Origin: Rhodopirellula halodulae
GTDB lineage: Bacteria; Planctomycetota; Planctomycetia; Pirellulales; Pirellulaceae
Assembly (NCBI RefSeq): GCF_020966775.1
Contig: NZ_JAJKFV010000007.1
Location: 62,001-126,000 of the forward strand
Reading direction: 5' to 3'
Length of the DNA: 64,000 nt
The position numbers were made by a program, and so were the translations under genes. How positions within the stretch are numbered: position 1 is the stretch's first letter; the number at the start of each line of letters is the position of its first letter. The notes below the pieces were generated by a model that was given only the letters and a program-made list of their open reading frames with translations, was not told the origin of the DNA and did not search any database. This document shows, one piece after another, positions 8,683 through 15,417 of the stretch.

Positions 8683-8745
8683 CTTGGTTTCTCCAGTTTC
8701 GGAAGTGTCTTCAAAAAGGGCGTTCCATCGAAACGGAGACGGTGT

Positions 8746-9159
8746 CTATTTCGCAAGGTTTCGGTTCGGAAATAGTATGTGCCTGAGGAACTTCTTCCGG
8801 AGGCTCGCCCCTATCTTCGGCTCTGCGGGCACTCGAAGGAGTGTTTCGAGGAATTGATGTAGGCCTTCAATACTCTCGGGCTCGTGGAGATTGATTCTCA
8901 GGACGTTGCTACTGTTACTTACGTGGAGGTTTAGGTTGTCGTCGAGGGATAGCCAGAGCTGGTGAGTGACGGGATGCTTTCTCTTGCCGTCGATTTTTAC
9001 GGTGTGGTAGTTGTCATGTTTCTGCAGCTCGGTTGTGACTTTCCAGATGAAGGCGTGGTATGTGGAGACCGATTCGGCTCCGAGTTCCACGCTGCTGTGT
9101 GTGAGGCCGTGTCTTTTCTGGAGGTCTTCGAGGAGGCCGTTGAAGATTTCGTATAGCAT
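8746..9159 (-). CDS. Unknown phage protein, possible paralogue of the next gene upstream
   Basis: The 137-residue product begins MLYEIFNGLLEDLQKRHGL. It shares a layout with the 88-residue protein encoded at 9166-9432: a helical start, a 'DLNLHV/DLHIHI' strand, and an ending of the type 'hydrophobic-D/H-x-P-x-S-M/I-x-x-x-x-Q-h-L' (HEPESIEGLHQFLETLL here, QDPQSMNRIDQILHTN there). The two genes are 6 bp apart and co-oriented, so they may be diverged duplicates. No known family was recognised. They could include a terminase small subunit or DNA-binding accessory protein, given their place upstream of terminase. Confidence 0.6.
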   Translation of the reverse strand: MLYEIFNGLLEDLQKRHGLTHSSVELGAESVSTYHAFIWKVTTELQKHDNYHTVKIDGKRKHPVTHQLWLSLDDNLNLHVSNSSNVLRINLHEPESIEGLHQFLETLLRVPAEPKIGASLRKKFLRHILFPNRNLAK

Positions 9160-9165
9160 TTGTCT

Positions 9166-9432
9166 TTAGTTGGTGTGGAGGATTTGGTCGATTCGGTTCA
9201 TGGACTGGGGGTCTTGGAGGTCGAGCCATTCGGATTCTTGGGCGGTGAATTCGTGTGTGGCGTGTCTTCGGATGTGGATGTGGAGGTCGTCGATCGCGAC
9301 TGTGTAAATGGGTTGCGATCCTCCGCCTTTGCGGTGGATGATTTGGTGGATGTTGGTGCAGAAGTGTTCGTAGATTCGATATCCGGGCAGCTGGTCTGCG
9401 AGGTGCTGCAAGATGGCTTTTGCCAGTGGCAT
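9166..9432 (-). CDS. Unknown small phage protein
   Basis: The 88-residue product starts MPLAKAILQHLADQLPGYRI and contains the strand YTVAIDDLHIHIRRHA before a C-terminal WLDLQDPQSMNRIDQIL. It heads the leftward late operon: the next genes downstream are the related 137-residue protein, the small membrane protein and terminase. A GTATTAAAA sequence lies about 55-60 bp upstream of its start (9485-9493 on the plus strand reads TTTTAATAC) and is shared with another leftward operon of this prophage. Confidence 0.6.
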   Translation of the reverse strand: MPLAKAILQHLADQLPGYRIYEHFCTNIHQIIHRKGGGSQPIYTVAIDDLHIHIRRHATHEFTAQESEWLDLQDPQSMNRIDQILHTN

Positions 9433-9863
9433 GGCGTGTTTCCCTCTGTGGCTTGGGTGTGGCTGGGGTAGCTTTGCCCGAGGCTTTTAATACTGAGGAG
9501 GCTTTCTCTTGCCCTCCCCTGGCCTTCGAAGGCTCTGGGGCCTGAGGCGTCGGGGGAGTGGTCTTTGTGGCGAGGGAAGCGAAGAGAGAGGACGGGAGAC
9601 TAGGCTGGCGGGCGAGCGTCACTGTCCAATTAGCTGTCTCCCGTGCCTCTCAGCTCTTGAAAACTTTGTCCGAAATTTTGTCCGGTTTTTTAGTCTGCCG
9701 CAAAGGCCTCCGTGGAAAGTACTTACGTGGCTCCCGAGGGTTCGTTTATGCAGCATGGTGCTGCTTTGCTTGCTTTTTTGCGGCGAATGTTGCTTGACTT
9801 GACGATCGAATTGTGAAACTCTGCGTGAAACGTTGACTCGTTACATCCCACAGAGACAGACAC
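9433..9863. promoter_or_regulatory. Divergent intergenic region between leftward late genes and rightward island
   Basis: This 431-bp segment separates divergently transcribed genes (9166-9432 minus and 9864-10484 plus) and therefore must contain promoters in both directions. Visible elements are TTTTAATAC (9485-9493), which on the minus strand gives GTATTAAAA at a position suited to a -10 region, and a direct repeat TTTGTCCG at 9665-9672 and 9677-9684, spaced by 12 bp, which resembles an operator with half-sites on neighbouring helical turns. A 202-codon Pro/Arg-rich frame crossing into this region on the minus strand looks like a composition artefact. Confidence 0.45.
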
Positions 9864-10484
9864 ATGAAAGATTCCGAAGCAATTGCGACTCTCCTGGGAG
9901 TTTTGGAAAGCTTGGAAGACCCGAAGGCCGTAACCCGCGTGCTCGGTTGGGCCAATCAATGGGCACGCGACAATCACGACGCGATGGATATTCCGGGGCC
10001 AGTTGCTGTTCAACCGCAGTCAAGTGGTGGAATCCAGCAGCCGCTGACTTATGGCGATGAAGATGAACTCCAGGATCGTGAGATTGCTGGTATCGCACTG
10101 ATCACCGATTCTGGCGACTTCAAGCTAACTGTGCGGAATCCGAAGGCGAGAAATACGAATGACGCAGCAATCCGTCTCGCACTTGTCACTATCTGGGCAT
10201 ATATGCAACTGACTGGTGAGAAATCGGTCTCGTCTCGGAAAGTCGTAAAGCCCGTTCTCGAAGACTGGCGTGCTTACACCGGCAATACCCGCCAGGCTAT
10301 CTCGCGTCACAATGGAATTATCCGGAATGGTGACGCTCTGAGTCTCGATCAACACGCTCGGATGGAAGCAGAACAATATGTGGAAGAGATCCGGGATGAT
10401 GATATTGCGGTTAATTGGACACCGACCGCACGGAAGCGTTCGAAATCGAATGGTGAGTCGCCCAGTGAGGTGACTGTCAAATGA
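9864..10484 (+). CDS. Unknown protein, first gene of rightward island
   Basis: The 206-residue product starts MKDSEAIATLLGVLESLEDP. The central part (about residues 78-165) looks like a compact domain with a helical pair RLALVTIWAYMQLTGEKSVS and TRQAISRHNGIIRNGD, the latter reminiscent of a DNA-binding helix-turn-helix, followed by a basic tail ending TARKRSKSNGE. I do not recognise the family. It overlaps the start of the small reading frame downstream and is the only rightward transcription unit within 16 kb of leftward genes, so it may be expressed separately, for instance during lysogeny. Confidence 0.6.
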   Translation: MKDSEAIATLLGVLESLEDPKAVTRVLGWANQWARDNHDAMDIPGPVAVQPQSSGGIQQPLTYGDEDELQDREIAGIALITDSGDFKLTVRNPKARNTNDAAIRLALVTIWAYMQLTGEKSVSSRKVVKPVLEDWRAYTGNTRQAISRHNGIIRNGDALSLDQHARMEAEQYVEEIRDDDIAVNWTPTARKRSKSNGESPSEVTVK

Positions 10485-10504
10485 ATCCGGTGAAGGAAGG
10501 GACT

Positions 10505-10717
10505 ATGACTGAATCGACAATCGTTATTCTCGGCTCGATGGCTATTTTCGGGCTCGTGATGACGGTGACTATTGCCCTCGTCTACAACAGGAATCTGGGA
10601 GTTCGAGCCTCTTCCGAGAGCATCGAGGTTTCCACCGGCGATACGAGGGCTGTTGAGCGAGGAATAGATGCAACGCGGATCGCTAATGAGAACTCGAATG
10701 GGCCAGAGCAGCGGTAG
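10505..10717 (+). CDS. Small single-span membrane protein
   Basis: A 70-residue product starting at ATG 10505, which has GGAAGG 6-7 bases upstream; an upstream ATG at 10481 overlaps the stop of the preceding gene and would add eight residues. One hydrophobic segment spans about residues 4-28 (IVILGSMAIFGLVMTVTIALV), followed by a polar tail (SSESIEVSTGDTRAVERG). With the preceding gene it forms a two-gene rightward island. It could be a lysogenic-conversion or exclusion protein; the sequence alone does not decide. The gene ends 12 bp from the stop of a convergent structural gene. Confidence 0.6.
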   Translation: MTESTIVILGSMAIFGLVMTVTIALVYNRNLGVRASSESIEVSTGDTRAVERGIDATRIANENSNGPEQR

Positions 10718-10728
10718 AGCCTAGGCTC

Positions 10729-11526
10729 CTAGCGTTCTTCGATGTTGCCCATCGACTCCCAGAGCTTGAGAGACCCGCGAATCAGGTGAGTGATATCCCC
10801 GTCTGCGAAGACGGCTTCAATGTCCCATCCATATGTGCCGGGATCTTTATCGAGTTCGTCCTTGTCGATTTCGATGTAGAGATCGTATTGCTCGGGCTCT
10901 CCCTCAACCGATTCGGCGTATGCAGTGCCTTGGATGTGCTTGCGGGGGTCGGTTTTGTCAGCGTATGCACCTTTTCGGATTTGGTATGATGCCCCGAATC
11001 GGAGGCTTGGCGGATTGCTCTCCCTGAGAAGTGGTTTGGCGGTCTGCACTCGAATCGGGCCTATCGGGAAGACTTCGTCGTCATTGGCGTAATCCGTGAG
11101 CTGTGTCAGATTCAGCTGAGCAGCGTTGGTTGGATTCTCGAAGTCTATTCTGACGATTCCGTTCGCTCTTGCGGTGACGGTGATGCTTGCCTGAGCTTCT
11201 GGCGTGTCCTTATCCCCATCGAGGCCCAGGCGGTACCGGATTTGTTGGCGTTCAGTCTCGGTCCAGTCCGTAGTCAGCGTTGCGTCTATGGTGGTAGCCT
11301 CATCCGCGAGCGTGACGACTCCGGTAGCGATGGCTCCACCGTCTCCGGCCAATAGCTCGAATCTCCCGACGAGGGCCTCGGTGATGGTGATTTCGTAGAC
11401 GCGCGTCGTGATGGCGGCGATCGTATAGGCTTCAGCTGGTGTCCCGGTTCCGCCGATGCTTGTCAGTACCGCGTCCTCTTCATCACCTCCGGGCCATCCC
11501 ATGAAGCGGAGTTTTGTAGTTGCCAT
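10729..11526 (-). CDS. Virion protein with duplicated N-terminal domain and C-terminal Ig-like domain
   Basis: The 265-residue product shares its first 80 residues with the upstream-transcribed neighbour: both start MATTKLRF.GWPGGD, continue with GGTGTPA..YTI.AI.TRVYEITITE and end the domain with IATGVVTL.DEA.TID. The C-terminal part, ending DITHLIRGSLKLWES, resembles the immunoglobulin-like domain found in phage baseplate upper proteins (BppU type), where an 'LIRG' strand near the end is usual. The gene lies in the tail-fibre block. It is probably a tail tip, baseplate or capsid-surface protein. Family assignment is by pattern only. Confidence 0.6.
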   Translation of the reverse strand: MATTKLRFMGWPGGDEEDAVLTSIGGTGTPAEAYTIAAITTRVYEITITEALVGRFELLAGDGGAIATGVVTLADEATTIDATLTTDWTETERQQIRYRLGLDGDKDTPEAQASITVTARANGIVRIDFENPTNAAQLNLTQLTDYANDDEVFPIGPIRVQTAKPLLRESNPPSLRFGASYQIRKGAYADKTDPRKHIQGTAYAESVEGEPEQYDLYIEIDKDELDKDPGTYGWDIEAVFADGDITHLIRGSLKLWESMGNIEER

Positions 11527-11577
11527 GATGCTTTGCTTCAGAGTGTGAAGGGCTGGATTGCTATCACGGTATGTTTG

Positions 11578-12264
11578 CTAGGCTGGCGGGCTCGTGAAGC
11601 TTTCGAGCACTTTTACCTTGCCTCGAATAATCGTCTTGTAGGTGCCTTCTGAAGCGTCGAAGGTCTGGAGATCGAACTTCCCCACGCTGGTGAACGGCAG
11701 GGCTCCGGTCTGAGCAGAGGTGAGCTGAACAGAAACGAGCTGCGTTCCGGTCGCTTGGTTTATGGTCGCGTCAACTTCGAGGGTGGTGTCACCGTACTGG
11801 AGGCCGAATTTCAGTGTCTTGCCGGTCAGCTCCCATTGATTGTCTACGGTTGAAGTCCAGCTGATATCGGTGCCGGTATAGTCATCGCCTTGAATGATGG
11901 AGATGGTGCCTCCATCCGCTGAGACGGCACTGAGTCGCTCGGTGGATGTCGAGAGCGAGGCGCTGATTTGCGTCGAGATTCCGTCGATGGCGTCTTGGAT
12001 ACTTTCGAGCGGGAGGGTGGTGTCGATGGTGATCGCCTCATCCACGAGTGTGACGACTCCGGTAGCGATGGAGCCGCCCGCCCCCGCTATGAACTCGAAT
12101 TTTCCGACGAGGTCTTCGGTGATGGTTATCTCATAGACTCGGGTCCCGATTGCGTCGATGGTGTAGTTGGCAGCCGGGGTCCCGGTTCCACCGACGCTTG
12201 CGAGGGTGGCGGTCAGTCCGTCGCCTCCGGGCCAACCCGAGAATCTTAGTTTTGTAGTTGCCAT
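11578..12264 (-). CDS. Virion protein, paralogue of the gene at 10729-11526, BppU-type C-terminal domain
   Basis: The 228-residue protein has the same N-terminal domain (residues 1-80) as its downstream neighbour. Its C-terminal domain starts at IIQGDDYTGTDISWTS and includes a final strand YKTIIRGKVKVLES, a pattern seen in phage baseplate upper-protein Ig-like domains (segment 'DLTG..VxFxL', then 'LTSAQTGAL', then 'IRG'). Between the domains is a Ser/Thr-rich helical linker (IQDAIDGISTQISASLST). The ATG overlaps the stop codon of the tail-fibre gene as TAATG, so expression is probably coupled to the fibre. A role in the tail tip or in holding the fibre is inferred. Confidence 0.65.
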   Translation of the reverse strand: MATTKLRFSGWPGGDGLTATLASVGGTGTPAANYTIDAIGTRVYEITITEDLVGKFEFIAGAGGSIATGVVTLVDEAITIDTTLPLESIQDAIDGISTQISASLSTSTERLSAVSADGGTISIIQGDDYTGTDISWTSTVDNQWELTGKTLKFGLQYGDTTLEVDATINQATGTQLVSVQLTSAQTGALPFTSVGKFDLQTFDASEGTYKTIIRGKVKVLESFTSPPA

Positions 12265-14363
12265 TATGTTAAGATTCCGATTGCTTTAAGTGCGGCGACA
12301 ATTTGACCAATCGTGTAGCCATCAAACGTCGCCGTATCATCCGAAATGCCCGAAGTATTCGCCGCAAAAGTCGCAGCCGTAATACCAGTGGTAGCTCGGG
12401 CAACAGGCGTTACACCATAAAGAGCATGTTTAATCTCTTCAGCCACATTATCATATTCTTGGCAGAAACCCGCCACCCAGTCTTCAGTACCCCATAACCA
12501 ATCACCGGTTTTCATGCTTTGTATGGTGTATGATGGATCGTTATAGCTGAACCATTTGTTCTCTGAGAACTTGCTAAGTTTGTTCCAGGAAGGACTACTG
12601 AATCCAACATTTCTTGCTGATGTGCTCCCGGTACAATTGATATTTGGCATTTCCGCCATTAGTCGAATACCTCCGCCGACACTCTGGTATTCTTGTCCCC
12701 AAAAAACGCAAGATCCGGCTCCGTTGTGATAAAGACGAATCCCTTCGGCCCCAGTCGCAAATACCATGAACCCTGTATTGTCCCAGTTTGTTCCAACGTA
12801 GGAACCTCCGTCAAACCCGTCCCCTAGCGCGATCGCATCATATGACGCATCTAGTTGCATTTTTGCATGTTGAACGGTGTCGTCCGTGTCCAACCCAAGG
12901 CTATCGCGGTCCACCAATCGACGAACAGTCCCATCGTCGTTTATCCACCAGTTCACCTCTCCAGAAGTCGAATTGGCCCAAAGAGTAATTGTGTCTTCCG
13001 GGATGTCGGTGTCGGTTGGATCATCAGTGTCTGTGCGTGGTTCCTGGGAGTAAATCCAGGTTGTTCTGTCCTGTCCTTGTACGGTGAAAGCTTCCGACCC
13101 TGAATCGTCGCTAACAAATAATGTTGGGTCTGTGATTCCGGCTTTACCTAAAAGCATTAAAGCTGGTTGGTCTACTTCAGTCGTGAGTATAGTCAGAAGC
13201 CCCAGAGAACCGTTTAACGCTCCTAAATATCCATATAGCACATCATCTGCTCTCTTTAGCTCCATGCCACCAAGAGTACTTCCGGAGGTAAGAGTGTTTA
13301 CCTCCAATCCAGATAAATCTAAAGAATTTGTTGCTGAAACATTCGAGCCATCGCCAACCAACACACCATCCAAATCGGTCTCGGTGGATGAAGTGATGGT
13401 GGTGTCGACCAGCCGCCGCACCGTGCCGCCGTCATTGATCCACCAGCCAACCTCACCAGAAGTCGAATTGGCCCAAAGAGTAACTGCATCTTCTGGAATT
13501 TCAGAATCGGTTGGGTCATCAGTATCTGTGCGTGGTTCATGAGAGTAAAGTCTAACAGTCTTACGCAGATCGCCCGCAGTCAGAACTTCAACTGAATCCG
13601 GAGATCGCACAGAAAGAGCAGGAACCGTTCCGTTTACTGCGGGTAAAATTGTGACACTGGGCCTGCTTGTTCTAGGTTGTGTAAAAACATTTGCCCCGTA
13701 AGGATCTAGATCGATGGCGAAGTATGCAGATATGTTGTTATCTGCATACTTCATCTGCAACCCATTCGAAGAATTCCCCTTTATCGATGCGAGGGTGGGG
13801 TCAAGTGTACTACTGACGTTTGAACCATCACCAACCAACAAACCTGTTAAGTCTGTCTCGGTCGATGCAGATACTTCATTAGGTCCGGCTGGGCCTTGAG
13901 CACCGTCTGCTCCAGCAGGTCCTTGGACTCCAGCGGCACCCTTCACCGACATGTCGGTGACGTAAGTCCACGACGTTCCATCATAAAGATAGAGCTTGCC
14001 GTAGTCCTCGTCGTCTTCGGAAAGTGTTCCTGCGACCAGACCGAATCGCCCAGCTGTCACAGAGCCCGCCTGAAGTTCAGCGACAGAGTTGAAGATTTGT
14101 TCGATTTCGAAGCCATATCCAGGCTCTCCTTGCGGACCTTGTTCTCCCTGTGGACCAGGAGTCAATTCGATATCCTGGATTAGAGAATCAATCGTTGCCG
14201 TGTCGTATGTCGTGAACCATTCGAGAGCATGACCACCATTCGCAACTGAAGCCACCCGAAGAGAATCGCCCTGCGAGCCATTCGAATCCGGCATTCGGAT
14301 GTAGGCTCCACCAAGTCCAGGCTGAGCACCAGAAGGGGGCGAAACATTATTCAGACTGCTCAT
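12264..14363 (-). CDS. Tail fibre protein with collagen-like segments and tandem repeat modules
   Basis: The 699-residue product has two collagen-type Gly-X-Y stretches (about residues 69-83, GPQGEQGPQGEPG, and 142-161, GAAGVQGPAGADG), which are typical of phage fibres and form triple helices. Two modules of about 150 residues follow in tandem (roughly 167-320 and 325-490), each beginning STETDL.G.LVGDGSNVS and ending TLWANSTSGEV.WWIND.GTVRRLVD. The C-terminal 200 residues are unique and end in a segment with DGYTIGQIVAALKAIGILT, probably the trimerisation or receptor-binding part. It would be a trimeric host-recognition fibre. No tail-fibre chaperone gene is evident. Confidence 0.85.
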   Translation of the reverse strand: MSSLNNVSPPSGAQPGLGGAYIRMPDSNGSQGDSLRVASVANGGHALEWFTTYDTATIDSLIQDIELTPGPQGEQGPQGEPGYGFEIEQIFNSVAELQAGSVTAGRFGLVAGTLSEDDEDYGKLYLYDGTSWTYVTDMSVKGAAGVQGPAGADGAQGPAGPNEVSASTETDLTGLLVGDGSNVSSTLDPTLASIKGNSSNGLQMKYADNNISAYFAIDLDPYGANVFTQPRTSRPSVTILPAVNGTVPALSVRSPDSVEVLTAGDLRKTVRLYSHEPRTDTDDPTDSEIPEDAVTLWANSTSGEVGWWINDGGTVRRLVDTTITSSTETDLDGVLVGDGSNVSATNSLDLSGLEVNTLTSGSTLGGMELKRADDVLYGYLGALNGSLGLLTILTTEVDQPALMLLGKAGITDPTLFVSDDSGSEAFTVQGQDRTTWIYSQEPRTDTDDPTDTDIPEDTITLWANSTSGEVNWWINDDGTVRRLVDRDSLGLDTDDTVQHAKMQLDASYDAIALGDGFDGGSYVGTNWDNTGFMVFATGAEGIRLYHNGAGSCVFWGQEYQSVGGGIRLMAEMPNINCTGSTSARNVGFSSPSWNKLSKFSENKWFSYNDPSYTIQSMKTGDWLWGTEDWVAGFCQEYDNVAEEIKHALYGVTPVARATTGITAATFAANTSGISDDTATFDGYTIGQIVAALKAIGILT

Positions 14364-14411
14364 CAGGACGCACCAAAAAGGGACAAGTGAAGACTCTTCC
14401 CTATATTTGGT

Positions 14412-15008
14412 TCAGAGCGTTTCCCGAAGCTCGATCACCTTCGCGACGATCTCCAACACCCGCTCCCCGAATAGAAAGACAGCCGCCAGCAGGCCAGTAA
14501 TCGAAGCCACAATTGGATGCTCCTTCGCCCAATCCCAGGTCTTGGCGAACGTAAGGCCCGAAGGCTGGTGTTGGAGGATTTCCAAAAGGAGCTTCCGGAA
14601 TTCTTCCATTTGGCCTAATGTGAAATCCGCATTCCTATTCACTGGGAAGACGGTGACCAGAAAGCACTCAAAATCACCCTGAATTGGGTATCGCAGGACA
14701 TCAATAATGACCGACAGGGAAGGGCCTCCCCTCGTGCGATACCGTTTATGGAGCTGGTAACTGGTCCTTTCCCCATTTATGGTCTCTAAGACGAGCTGTT
14801 CGTCCGATTTCAAGACCTCCTCATCTTCGGTCAGGTCTTTCCAGGACAGCTTTCCGATCAATTCTGGACTTGAGTAGCCTAGCAATTTCTCGAAGCTATT
14901 GTTTGCCCAAAGAATTTCCCCGTCAGGCTTCGTCGCGAGCATTGCTGCCGCTGTATTTCGAATCCATTCTTTGGCGAGGCCGTGAGTTTGTTTATCTAAC
15001 CAGGACAT
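14412..15008 (-). CDS. PAS-domain protein with C-terminal membrane segment, encoded in phage tail block
   Basis: The 198-residue product has a PAS fold over about residues 15-125: the core AAMLATKPDGEILWANNSFEKLLGY is followed by SPELIGKLSWKDLTEDEE and a C-terminal sheet ending FECFLVTVFPVN (listed in pieces). PAS domains sense ligands, redox state or light, or mediate dimerisation. After a linker, WDWAKEHPIVASITGLLAAVF contains a hydrophobic segment, about residues 163-183, then an amphipathic helix. There is no kinase, GGDEF, HTH or other output domain. The gene stands between a small unknown gene and the tail fibre, in a position where many phages keep lysis genes. Function is unknown. Confidence 0.75.
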   Translation of the reverse strand: MSWLDKQTHGLAKEWIRNTAAAMLATKPDGEILWANNSFEKLLGYSSPELIGKLSWKDLTEDEEVLKSDEQLVLETINGERTSYQLHKRYRTRGGPSLSVIIDVLRYPIQGDFECFLVTVFPVNRNADFTLGQMEEFRKLLLEILQHQPSGLTFAKTWDWAKEHPIVASITGLLAAVFLFGERVLEIVAKVIELRETL

Positions 15009-15055
15009 ATGATCTCGTTCGCTTCAAGTTGCTTACAAGATCTTTGCTGGGATAA

Positions 15056-15367
15056 TTATTTGGTCGGGTCTTTCATATGCAGCTCTCGTAATATGTCAAT
15101 CGAGTCTTGCATCGCGTCGATGACTTCCTTGCTACCCCGCTTTCGGGCCGGAACTTTCGCGATACCTTCATGGACGTAAATGAAGTCCATCGTCTTCGTC
15201 TCAGGATTCGGAGCCACATCCAGACGATAGCTGTGGAGCTGCTTTCTCGCCTTGAAAGTGAAATTCCATTGGGTGTGAGGAGGATCTTCCGTCTCGTATG
15301 TCTTCGACCCATCCAACGGACCGCCATAGACTTTGATAAATCTCTTTTCTTCTGATTCTTGTGGCAT
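15056..15367 (-). CDS. Unknown small phage protein
   Basis: The 103-residue product starts MPQESEEKRFIKVYGGPLDG and contains HSYRLDVAPNPETKTMDFIYVHEG, which suggests a small beta-rich fold, followed by a basic and helical C-terminus (ARKRGSKEVIDAMQDSIDIL). The 'VYGGPLDGS.TY' opening resembles many short phage proteins of unknown role. A GAGAG sequence precedes the ATG, and a GTATTAAAA sequence lies 40-50 bp upstream (15408-15416), the same element as before the gene at 9166-9432. Confidence 0.6.
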   Translation of the reverse strand: MPQESEEKRFIKVYGGPLDGSKTYETEDPPHTQWNFTFKARKQLHSYRLDVAPNPETKTMDFIYVHEGIAKVPARKRGSKEVIDAMQDSIDILRELHMKDPTK

Positions 15368-15407
15368 TTGTTTTCTCTCTGAGTCAGGGAATGGCGTCTT
15401 CTGGACT

Positions 15408-15416
15408 TTTTAATAC
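15408..15416 (-). promoter_or_regulatory. Shared GTATTAAAA element, possible leftward promoter core
   Basis: The plus strand reads TTTTAATAC, giving GTATTAAAA in the leftward direction. The same nine bases occur at 9485-9493, at a similar distance upstream of another leftward gene. Here it overlaps the end of the replication-protein gene only by the neighbouring bases. A clear -35 box is not seen. Confidence 0.3.
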
Positions 15417-15417
15417 G

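Noticed and set aside
9014-9622. 202-codon Pro/Arg/His-rich frame on the minus strand
   Set aside because: It overlaps two better genes, has low complexity and no ribosome-binding site.
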